A stretch of DNA of 9,306 nt from Candidatus Bathyarchaeota archaeon. GTDB lineage: Archaea > Thermoproteota > Bathyarchaeia > Bathyarchaeales > Bathyarchaeaceae. The position numbers were made by a program, and so were the translations under genes. The notes under the pieces are model-generated. The model searched no databases and was not told where the DNA came from. It saw nothing but the letters and a program-made list of their open reading frames with translations. The DNA is taken from NCBI GenBank assembly GCA_030669695.1, contig DAOVDC010000021.1, positions 1 through 9,306 of the forward strand, in the 5' to 3' direction. Shown one piece after another: positions 1 to 5,478 of the stretch; position 1 is the stretch's first letter, and every line of letters begins with the position of its first letter.

Positions 1-695
1 TCAACATCTATTTCTCTAGTTTCTCCGGTTTTATTATCAAACAATAATGCCTTGCTGACCACGTTTGCACCTTCAATTTTCTTTACTTCTGTATTCCATA
101 AAATTTCCACGTTGCTTTTGTCCTTCAACGCTTCCACAATGGCTTCTTCAGCTCTCAGCATCCCCCTTCGATGAGCCAGCTTAACCTCAGATGCCAGTTC
201 AGCAATGTAAAGGGCTGTTATTACTGCTGAGCTACCGCCGCCAACCACCAGAACACGCTTACCTTTAAACAATGGACCGTCGCAGACTCCACAGTAGCTT
301 ACACCCCTTCCACGGAACTCTTTTTCACCTGGAATGCCAAGTTCGCTGTAGCGTCTTCCAGAAGCAATAACGACAGTTTTAGTTTCATACGTTGCTTTGT
401 CGGTTTTCACAATTTTTTTCTCGCCTTCAAGGTCTAGGCTGACAACCCTTTCTAGCTCGTGAATTTCTACGCCGACACTTCTGCAATGAGCCCCCATTTT
501 CTGTGCCAGTTCGCGTCCGTTTATGCTTTGGAAACCCGGATAATTCTCGATTATCGGGGCGTCTGCTGTTGTGCCTCCAGCCATTTTTTCCTCCAAAATC
601 AGTGTTTTTAGTCCGCTTCGAACTCCGTAAATACCAGCCGTAAGACCAGCTGGTCCTGCGCCGATAATAATTAGGTCCCAATTCTCCATTCTCAT
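1..695 (-). CDS. Thioredoxin reductase-like FAD/NAD(P) oxidoreductase, C-terminus beyond the left edge
   Basis: Cytosolic flavoprotein of the low-molecular-weight thioredoxin reductase family, expected to pass electrons from NAD(P)H through FAD to a CxxC disulfide and on to a thioredoxin-like partner. About 231 codons are visible. An FAD-binding GAGPAG lies near residues 12-17, ENYPGF near 50-55, the redox pair C135-G-V-C138 followed by DG, then the nucleotide-binding GGGSSA at 152-157 and an HRRxxxR motif at 175-181. HRRxxxR usually indicates NADPH preference. The last third, including the second FAD-binding part, lies outside the window. The start is the ATG at 695; an ATG two codons later (689) is an alternative, and neither has a clear Shine-Dalgarno site. 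It begins 37 bases after the hdrA stop with no TATA box in the gap, so it is probably co-transcribed with hdrA. The family call is secure; the physiological electron acceptor is unknown. Confidence 0.9.
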   Translation of the reverse strand, partial: MRMENWDLIIIGAGPAGLTAGIYGVRSGLKTLILEEKMAGGTTADAPIIENYPGFQSINGRELAQKMGAHCRSVGVEIHELERVVSLDLEGEKKIVKTDKATYETKTVVIASGRRYSELGIPGEKEFRGRGVSYCGVCDGPLFKGKRVLVVGGGSSAVITALYIAELASEVKLAHRRGMLRAEEAIVEALKDKSNVEILWNTEVKKIEGANVVSKALLFDNKTGETREIDV

Positions 696-732
696 CAACA
701 GTCCATATGCTTCACATGAATTTCTAATTGCC

Positions 733-3138
733 TCAATCTGCTGAAAAACTCTTTTGCGTTGCAAGTTTTTCTTTAATTTTCAAGCGTGTTTCTTGTGAAA
801 GAGGACCCATCTTTGAAATTCTCTCGTTGAACGTTTCGAATATGTTGAGTACCTTGTTGTATTCTGGAAGCGTTGTAGAAAACGACATAAGGCGGAGGGA
901 CTGGACACCATAACCCCTTAGCTCCTTTTTCAATTCAGTAACATGCTTCCTCAAAGCCTCTTCAGTGAACACGCCGCCATGGTCCTCAAGTAATATAACA
1001 CCATCAGCTCCAGAGGCGAACGCATGCAACAAATGTTTCAAGCCGACTCTTCCCGTGCTGGGAACGCCTATTATCTCCACATTGGGGGAATATGATGCTC
1101 TAGACTGCCCAGCTAAATCAGCAGCTCCGTAAACTATCTCTTTCTCAAGAAAAGCAATAATCTTCGGGGCTTTGCCGCCTTCACTTACTCCGCGGATTTG
1201 AGCCATCAACTGGGCTTCAGTGCAGTGCTTAAGATCAATAGCCTCTCTAGGACATCTTGGCACGCAGATTCCACATCCAACACATGACATCGGGTTGATC
1301 TTTAAGCCTGTAGGAGACTCTTCCACCGCCGCAACAGGACATACTTTTATGCATATCCCACAGTTGTCACATTTTTCGGGAATAATATAGGCCACTTCTG
1401 GCGAGACAGAAACCTCACCTTTCCCTACGAACGTTGCAACCCTCGAAGCAGTAGACATCGCCTCTAAAACTGATTCCCTCACGTCCTTTGGACTCAAGGC
1501 ACATCCAGCAATAAACACTCCTTCCCTTTGACTATCAACTGGTCTAAGCTTGTAGTGTCTTTCCAAAAGAAATCCGTCGGGGCCGACTTGGATGCCCAAC
1601 TTTTGAGCCAATTCTTGAGTGCCTGAACGTGGAATAATGCCTAGGGTGAGCACTACCAAGTCGAATTTTCCCTCTACTTGAGTCCCAAGAAGGGTGTCCT
1701 CCGCTCTCACCAATATTTCATCACTTTGCGGAAGAACCTCTGCTACGCGGCCTCTGACAAAATGCACGTTATGATCTTGAGCTGTGGCGTAGAACTCTTC
1801 GTATCCTTTCCCATCAGCTCTTACGTCAGTGTAAAAAATCCATGGCTCGGCGTCAGGCACGATTTTTTGAACTATCATAGCCTGTTTAATTGCAGCCATA
1901 CAACCTATCTTGCAACAGTATTCCACGCCTGGTTCCTCGTTCATCATTCGGCTACCCACGCAGAGTATAAAGGCAACTTTTTTCGCTACCTTTCCGTTAG
2001 AGGGTCTACGCATTTCATAATTCAGGAGTATCTCTAACTGCAGGTTTGTTACGATGTCTGGGTGTAAACCGAAGCTGTACTCCTCAAAAGTTTTCGGGTC
2101 GACTAGCTCAAATCCGGTGCATGCAACAATCGCGCCCACATCTAGCTCAATGATTTCTTCTTTCTGGTTGAAGTCAATGGCTTTACCCTTGCACGATTTT
2201 TCGCAAAGCCTACAGACTCCTTTAGTGAAGTATAAACAGTGTTCTTTGTCAATCACATATGTTCTTGGAACCGCCTGCTTGAACGGTGTGTAAATAGCCT
2301 TTCGCGGAAACAAGCCAACTTCGAATTCGCTTGGAACCTTTACTGGACAAAAATTCTCACACTCTCCACAGGCTGTGCATTTGGAAGCATCCACAAATCT
2401 TGGACGCTTCTTGATCAAGACCCTGTAGTTGCCAGGAGAACCTTCGACGGCTATTGGTTCTGCCATGGTGATTACCTTTATTTTCGGGTGCTGTCCAGCA
2501 TACACCATTTTCGGCGTGAGAATGCACTGCGAGCAGTCTAAGGTGGGAAAAGTTTTGCTAAGCTGGGCCATATGCCCGCCAATGCTTGGGCTTCTCTCCA
2601 CCAAGTATACTTGATAGCCCTTGTCCGCCAACTCGATGGAAGTGATGATGCCCGCGATTCCGCCTCCAATCACGAGGGTCTCTCTATTCACTGGTATGCT
2701 CTTCGTCTCTAACGGCTCGAGGTAACGGGCGCGCTCCACCGCCCCGCGTACAAGGTCAATAGCCTTAGACGTTGCAGCCTCCTTATCGTCGTGAACCCAG
2801 CTACACTGCTCCCTAATATTTGCCATTTCAAGGAAATACGGATTCAAACCAGCCGATTCCACCGCTCGCCTAAAAGTGTCAAGGTGCATCCGCGGTGAAC
2901 ATGAGGCCACTACGATTCTATTGAGCCCCTGCTCTTTTATCCCCTTTATTATCATTTCTTGTCCAGGGTCACTGCACACATATTCGTATGTCTCCGCAAT
3001 TTTTACCCCTTCAAATTTGGCAGCGGCTTCTCTCACCTTTTCCACATCCACCGTATCGCTTATGTTCCCTCCACAGTGGCAAATGTACACTCCTACCTTC
3101 GCTTCTTCCTGAGCCATTTCGACTTCCCCATTTGACAT
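733..3138 (-). CDS. hdrA: Heterodisulfide reductase subunit A fused to a cysteine-less MvhD-like domain
   Basis: HdrA is the FAD-containing iron-sulfur subunit that in methanogens bifurcates electrons between heterodisulfide and ferredoxin. The N-terminal HdrA domain has C20-H-C22-GG, C55, C80 and C112. The flavin-binding GGGIAG is at 158-163, with the family signature DCSQC-ILTPKM at 201-211. An inserted ferredoxin-like part has C254, C257, C260, C264 and C301, C309, C312, C316. A C393-VGSR motif and Y-C408-C409-KIG-C413 follow, then a C-terminal ferredoxin with C590, C593, C596, C600 and C619, C622, C625, C629. Residues about 657-770 match the MvhD (FlpD) fold, making the protein 801 aa against about 650 for plain HdrA, but no cysteine occurs after residue 639. 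The ATG at 3138 is favoured because a TATA box would place the transcript start a few bases upstream; the Met at residue 8 is an alternative. hdrB and hdrC are not visible. The family is certain; the partner set and the role in this organism are inferred. Confidence 0.95.
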   Translation of the reverse strand: MSNGEVEMAQEEAKVGVYICHCGGNISDTVDVEKVREAAAKFEGVKIAETYEYVCSDPGQEMIIKGIKEQGLNRIVVASCSPRMHLDTFRRAVESAGLNPYFLEMANIREQCSWVHDDKEAATSKAIDLVRGAVERARYLEPLETKSIPVNRETLVIGGGIAGIITSIELADKGYQVYLVERSPSIGGHMAQLSKTFPTLDCSQCILTPKMVYAGQHPKIKVITMAEPIAVEGSPGNYRVLIKKRPRFVDASKCTACGECENFCPVKVPSEFEVGLFPRKAIYTPFKQAVPRTYVIDKEHCLYFTKGVCRLCEKSCKGKAIDFNQKEEIIELDVGAIVACTGFELVDPKTFEEYSFGLHPDIVTNLQLEILLNYEMRRPSNGKVAKKVAFILCVGSRMMNEEPGVEYCCKIGCMAAIKQAMIVQKIVPDAEPWIFYTDVRADGKGYEEFYATAQDHNVHFVRGRVAEVLPQSDEILVRAEDTLLGTQVEGKFDLVVLTLGIIPRSGTQELAQKLGIQVGPDGFLLERHYKLRPVDSQREGVFIAGCALSPKDVRESVLEAMSTASRVATFVGKGEVSVSPEVAYIIPEKCDNCGICIKVCPVAAVEESPTGLKINPMSCVGCGICVPRCPREAIDLKHCTEAQLMAQIRGVSEGGKAPKIIAFLEKEIVYGAADLAGQSRASYSPNVEIIGVPSTGRVGLKHLLHAFASGADGVILLEDHGGVFTEEALRKHVTELKKELRGYGVQSLRLMSFSTTLPEYNKVLNIFETFNERISKMGPLSQETRLKIKEKLATQKSFSAD

Positions 3139-3165
3139 AGCTTCTAAGCAACTCTACAGATTGAA

Positions 3166-3183
3166 CTATAAATGTTATTTTTC
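3166..3183 (-). promoter_or_regulatory. TATA box and BRE-like element for hdrA
   Basis: On the minus strand the element reads GAAAAATAAC (BRE-like, purine/A-rich) followed by ATTTATAG (3173-3166). Its centre is about 32 bases from the hdrA ATG, so a start about 25-27 bases downstream would give a leader of only a few bases. This is a typical archaeal near-leaderless promoter and supports the chosen hdrA start. Position and composition are seen in the sequence; activity is inferred. Confidence 0.6.
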
Positions 3184-3188
3184 AATCT

Positions 3189-3209
3189 CTTAAACATCTT
3201 GCTAAAAAA
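3189..3209 (+). promoter_or_regulatory. Weak candidate TATA region for the PDCD5-like gene
   Basis: The 98-base space between the divergent hdrA and PDCD5-like genes holds two AT-rich stretches on the plus strand, CTTAAACA (3189-3196) and CTAAAAAAC (3202-3210 region). Either lies about 30-45 bases before the ATG at 3237 and could act as a TATA box for a short-leader transcript. Neither is a strong consensus match. Confidence 0.3.
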
Positions 3210-3236
3210 CATACTGGTAGCGAACAACTTTGAGAT

Positions 3237-3683
3237 ATGAATCTCATTATGCGAAAACACGAAAAGGGAGAAAACTCTTGTCATAGCGTTGACGGTGAAC
3301 ACGTCTTGCCGGAAGATAAGGAATTAGAACGGTGGAAACGTCGAAAACTATTCGAGATGAGAAAACGCTGGCTAGCAAAAGAGGCTGGAAAAGAAAAGGA
3401 AACAGGAAATCCCAAGAAAGTGTTAAGCCGAGTTCTGATCGGTCGAGGCTTAGAAGTTTTGAACGCTGCAGAACGCCAGTATCCTGAGACTGTTTCTCAA
3501 ATCGAAGAAGCTTTAGCTCAGCTAGTATCTACGGGGAAACTGAAAGGCCCAGTGAATGGCGAGCAACTGCTCTGGTTTTTCAAGCGTTTAGGTTTGAGCG
3601 TGAGACTTAAAACACGTATCCGTATTTTAGAGCATGGAGAGCTGAAGACGATAGAAGAGAAACTGAAAGCAAAATTACAGTGA
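3237..3683 (+). CDS. PDCD5-family (TFAR19-related) DNA-binding protein
   Basis: Small basic protein of 148 aa. Residues 26-52 form a very charged, probably helical stretch (KELERWKRRKLFEMRKR). Residues 61-146 resemble the double-stranded DNA-binding PDCD5/TFAR19 domain: an arginine-leucine-rich helix, a YPE...IEEAL helix, the short G-K-L-K-G-P-V-N-GEQL turn, the LGLSVRLKTR region and a terminal EHGELKTIEEKL helix. Archaeal members such as MTH1615 are compact three-helix nucleic-acid-binding proteins whose cellular role is poorly known. At 148 aa it is longer than the usual 110-120 aa, mostly through its first 25 residues. The ATG at 3237 is used; the ATG at 3249 would remove four residues, and neither has a good Shine-Dalgarno site. 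It is divergent from hdrA and convergent with the TBP genes, and appears to be transcribed alone. The assignment rests on recognised sequence pattern, so it is probable rather than certain. Confidence 0.65.
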   Translation: MNLIMRKHEKGENSCHSVDGEHVLPEDKELERWKRRKLFEMRKRWLAKEAGKEKETGNPKKVLSRVLIGRGLEVLNAAERQYPETVSQIEEALAQLVSTGKLKGPVNGEQLLWFFKRLGLSVRLKTRIRILEHGELKTIEEKLKAKLQ

Positions 3684-3901
3684 AGTTTTTCTGCGAATCA
3701 GAGACTTAGCCTCAACTCTCTTTAGTCCATAGGGCGCCTCCACCAGTATTTCATCCCCTCGTTTTTATAGGCGGAAAAAACAGTGCTTTGAAAATCCATT
3801 CTGGAACAACGTTTGGCGGTGCAGTTGCTCCGAAGCCTAAAAACTCGTTATCGTGATGTTTGCTCATTAATGTTCGATTGGCGGTTAGAATTGATTTTCA
3901 T
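3675..3901 (-). pseudogene. Disrupted small coding-like stretch downstream of the second TBP gene
   Basis: This 227-base stretch reads as protein only if the frame changes. A strong Shine-Dalgarno site GGAGG (3912-3908) lies six bases before an ATG at 3901, whose frame runs 17 codons and stops. An ATG at 3867 in the next frame encodes 38 residues (beginning MSKHHDNEFLGFG) and ends at TGA 3753-3751. From the GGGG run at 3758-3755 the third frame continues with DEILVEAPYGLKRVEAKSL and closes at TAA 3677-3675, overlapping the end of the convergent PDCD5-like gene. Joined, the two main segments give a plausible protein of about 64 residues. Each step is a +1 shift, equal to one extra base. I do not recognise the family. 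It may be a decayed gene, an assembly error in a homopolymer, or chance. A TATA-like CTATAAAAAC (3770-3761) sits inside it, and a run of six T (3780-3775) could also terminate TBP transcripts. Confidence 0.35.
3685..3690 (+). terminator. Candidate T-tract terminator after the PDCD5-like gene
   Basis: A run of five T (3686-3690) directly follows the stop codon at 3681-3683. Archaeal RNA polymerase commonly terminates at T runs of this size without a hairpin. No stem-loop is evident. Confidence 0.3.
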
Positions 3902-3916
3902 CTGCCGCCTCCTTCA

Positions 3917-4618
3917 TCATTCGTCTGGCGCCAGATAAGGAATGAAATCGTTTTCTTCCAATTTTTTCTGAAGCTTTTCTACCGCCTCATAAACCGCCCC
4001 CTCATTCTTGGCGCCCACACACACAATCTTGCCATTGGAGAATATGAGGAACACCACCTTAGGGTTATCCATCCGGTAGATCGCAGCGGGAAACTGTTCC
4101 GGCTCATACATGAGCCTTCCGCCCATGTGTGCTCGCTCGCACAAGTCTATAAGATCAATCGTCCCGCCGAGTCTTCCGGAGGCGACTATGTTTTGAATCT
4201 TTATCTCCGGCTTTCTGATGATGATTATGCCGGCCGCCGTCAGCTCTCTAGCAACCTTCAGGATCGCCCTTCTAGCCGCCCTCTCTGACTTGGCGCCGGT
4301 GCACACCACCTTTCCGTTTTTGAAGATGAGGGTGCACGTCTTGGGCCTCTTCAGCCTAAAGGCAAGTCCAGGAAAAACTTCCGGTCGGTACTCGACTGTT
4401 GGAAAAGCTTTGACTATAGCCTCTAACTCTAGAGTTTGATTGAAGGCCGCTGAGGCTACGACGTTCTGAATGTTAATCTCACGACCCTCACCATTCGCCA
4501 AGAGTTTTCCCATCCATTCCTTTGTCCAAGGCAACTGAGACGATAACTCTTTTGGTGTCAAAAAATCTGGCAAACGCATAATTCGTATCTTGCTGACCTC
4601 TCGAGTTTGCTGGAGCAT
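3917..4618 (-). CDS. tbp: TATA-binding protein, second tandem copy, with a 46-residue N-terminal extension
   Basis: General transcription factor that binds and bends the TATA box and recruits TFB and RNA polymerase. The two TBP repeats are at about 47-133 and 137-225, each with the INIQNVVAS/IKIQNIVAS strand. All four DNA-intercalating phenylalanines are kept: F82 (VFPG), F99 (TLIF), F176 (QFPA) and F193 (FLIF). The two GAK turns (CTGAKSE and CVGAKNE) are intact. At 233 aa it is longer than the usual 180-190 aa. Residues 1-46 lie before the fold, and the LTPKELSSQLPWTKEWMGKLL part looks like a small helix-turn-helix, which is only an inference. The ATG at 4618 lies two bases after the stop of the upstream TBP, implying coupled translation from one transcript; Met14 or Met36 are possible later starts. 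A shared 18-base repeat in the extension suggests it dates from before the duplication. Identity to the upstream TBP is clearly more than half across the core. Confidence 0.93.
   Translation of the reverse strand: MLQQTREVSKIRIMRLPDFLTPKELSSQLPWTKEWMGKLLANGEGREINIQNVVASAAFNQTLELEAIVKAFPTVEYRPEVFPGLAFRLKRPKTCTLIFKNGKVVCTGAKSERAARRAILKVARELTAAGIIIIRKPEIKIQNIVASGRLGGTIDLIDLCERAHMGGRLMYEPEQFPAAIYRMDNPKVVFLIFSNGKIVCVGAKNEGAVYEAVEKLQKKLEENDFIPYLAPDE
4540..4557 (-). repeat. 18-base direct repeat, copy within the TBP N-terminal extension
   Basis: The sequence acgataactcttttggtg here is identical to 5248-5265. On the minus strand it encodes T-P-K-E-L-S-S in the extension of the downstream TBP. With the other copy it marks duplicated sequence outside the conserved TBP fold. 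Confidence 0.7.
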
Positions 4619-4620
4619 CT

Positions 4621-5196
4621 TTACACACGAGTCGAGTTAGGATAATAGAGGAGGTTGTTTTCTTCCAGCATCTTCTGAATCTTGTCTACGGCCTCATAAA
4701 CTTCTGCTTCTTTTTTCGCGCCTACACATACAAGTTTGCCAGTGGAGAATATGAGGAACACCACTTTGGGACTGTCCATTCGATAAATCGCGCCCGGGAA
4801 CTGTTCAGGCTCGTACATAATTCTCTTAAGGTTGTAAACTGCTCTTTCAAGATCAATCGCGCCTACCAAGCTTATAGAGGCTACTATGTTTTGAATCTCG
4901 ATTGATGGTTTTCCAAAGACTGCTATTCCATTAGCCCTCAATTTTTTTACTACCTTGTTCAAAGCTTTTCTAGCCTCTTTCTCCGACTTCGCTCCCGTGC
5001 AAACCATCTTACCCGTTTTAAAGATTAGAGTAGCGGTCTTTGGCTTCTTTAACCTGAAAACAAGCCCAGGAAAAACCGTCGGTCGATATTCCACTCTTGG
5101 AAAGGCCTTAACTATAGACTGCAGGCTGATAGCTTGGTTAATGGATGCTGAAGCAACGATGTTTTCAATGCGAATGAAAGCTTTCTTCCCTATCAA
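4621..5196 (-). CDS. tbp: TATA-binding protein, first tandem copy (TTG start)
   Basis: Archaeal TBP of 191 aa, the normal family length. Repeat one covers about residues 7-93 and repeat two 98-185. The four DNA-wedging phenylalanines are F42 (VFPG), F59 (TLIF), F133 (QFPG) and F150 (FLIF), and both GAK turns are present, so DNA binding should be intact. The C-terminal acidic tail seen in many archaeal TBPs is absent. The frame opens with TTG at 5196 and has an in-frame TGA three codons earlier, so no longer product is possible in this frame. No ATG is available before the first repeat and the Shine-Dalgarno site is weak. Upstream sequence in another frame resembles the extension of the downstream TBP, so this copy may have lost its own extension by a frame change. 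It is followed after two bases by the second TBP. Having two TBPs may allow promoter-selective transcription, as proposed for archaea with several TBPs. Confidence 0.93.
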   Translation of the reverse strand: MIGKKAFIRIENIVASASINQAISLQSIVKAFPRVEYRPTVFPGLVFRLKKPKTATLIFKTGKMVCTGAKSEKEARKALNKVVKKLRANGIAVFGKPSIEIQNIVASISLVGAIDLERAVYNLKRIMYEPEQFPGAIYRMDSPKVVFLIFSTGKLVCVGAKKEAEVYEAVDKIQKMLEENNLLYYPNSTRV

Positions 5197-5346
5197 GAAG
5201 CTTCATCTCGAGTCGGCACATTGCATGGTGGAATGATAATGCCTCAAACGATAACTCTTTTGGTGGCCCAGTAAACAAAACTTTGATTTCTGTTAAGGCT
5301 TTTGCAGAAAGAATTCTACCGACAACACGATAGATTACATGTTTTC
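5165..5346 (-). pseudogene. Frame-disrupted remnant of a TBP N-terminal extension
   Basis: On the minus strand, a frame one base off the TBP frame is open from about 5346 to a TGA at 5167-5165, about 60 codons. It reads like protein, including TEIKVLFTGPPKELSFEAL. Its PKELS segment uses the same codons and frame as TPKELSS in the extension of the downstream TBP (18 identical bases). A +1 shift near 5200 would join it to the TBP fold. A possible ATG (5348) is in yet another frame. No in-frame ATG precedes it. It may be a decayed extension, a frameshift error, or a long untranslated leader. Confidence 0.4.
5248..5265 (-). repeat. 18-base direct repeat, copy upstream of the first TBP
   Basis: Identical to 4540-4557. 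It encodes P-P-K-E-L-S in the disrupted frame in front of the first TBP. Its spacing to the TBP fold is similar to that of the other copy, consistent with tandem duplication of a longer unit. Confidence 0.7.
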
Positions 5347-5394
5347 ATGTTTGAAGAAGAATGCTTCCTCAGTCACGCTTACTTTGAGGCGAAA

Positions 5395-5410
5395 CCAAAA
5401 AATATATTGG
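5395..5410. promoter_or_regulatory. Palindromic TATA element between the TBP pair and hypF
   Basis: The sequence ccaaaaaatatattgg holds the perfect palindrome AATATATT (5401-5408), flanked by CCAA and TTGG arms. For hypF on the plus strand it predicts transcription from about 5430, leaving a leader of roughly 27 bases before the TTG at 5457. In the opposite direction it is the clearest TATA-like element before the TBP genes and would give a leader of about 180 bases. A symmetrical TATA box can assemble the initiation complex either way, direction being set by the BRE. The A-rich run 5397-5402 is a BRE-like element favouring the plus strand. Confidence 0.5.
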
Positions 5411-5433
5411 ACGCAAGCAGTCTCGAGGTGCCT

Positions 5434-5478
5434 ATGGAAAGGAGTTCGATCACTGGTTGCGTACTGAAATCAAAGTAA
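5434..5478 (+). other. Short upstream reading frame overlapping the hypF start
   Basis: The ATG at 5434 opens a 14-codon frame (MERSSITGCVLKSK) that ends at TAA 5476-5478, inside hypF and one frame off. It begins close to the start of transcription predicted from the TATA element at 5395-5410, so it could be read as a leaderless frame. It also contains the GGAG (5441-5444) that may serve as the hypF Shine-Dalgarno site. It may be a regulatory leader peptide, chance, or the true hypF start separated by a frame error. Confidence 0.3.

Noticed and set aside
1678..2541. Several plus-strand frames opposite hdrA
   Set aside because: They lie antisense to a fully conserved HdrA sequence and read as shadows without family resemblance.
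3684..3916. tRNA or other structured RNA in the gap between the PDCD5-like and TBP genes
   Set aside because: I looked for a T-arm and acceptor pairing on both strands and found no consistent cloverleaf.
3860..4288. 142-codon plus-strand frame opposite the second TBP
   Set aside because: It is antisense to a clearly coding TBP gene and has no recognisable protein features or ribosome-binding site.
5341..5469. 42-codon plus-strand frame (starting MFSCLKKN) across the divergent region
   Set aside because: It runs through the TATA element and into hypF out of frame, with no Shine-Dalgarno site or protein-like conservation.
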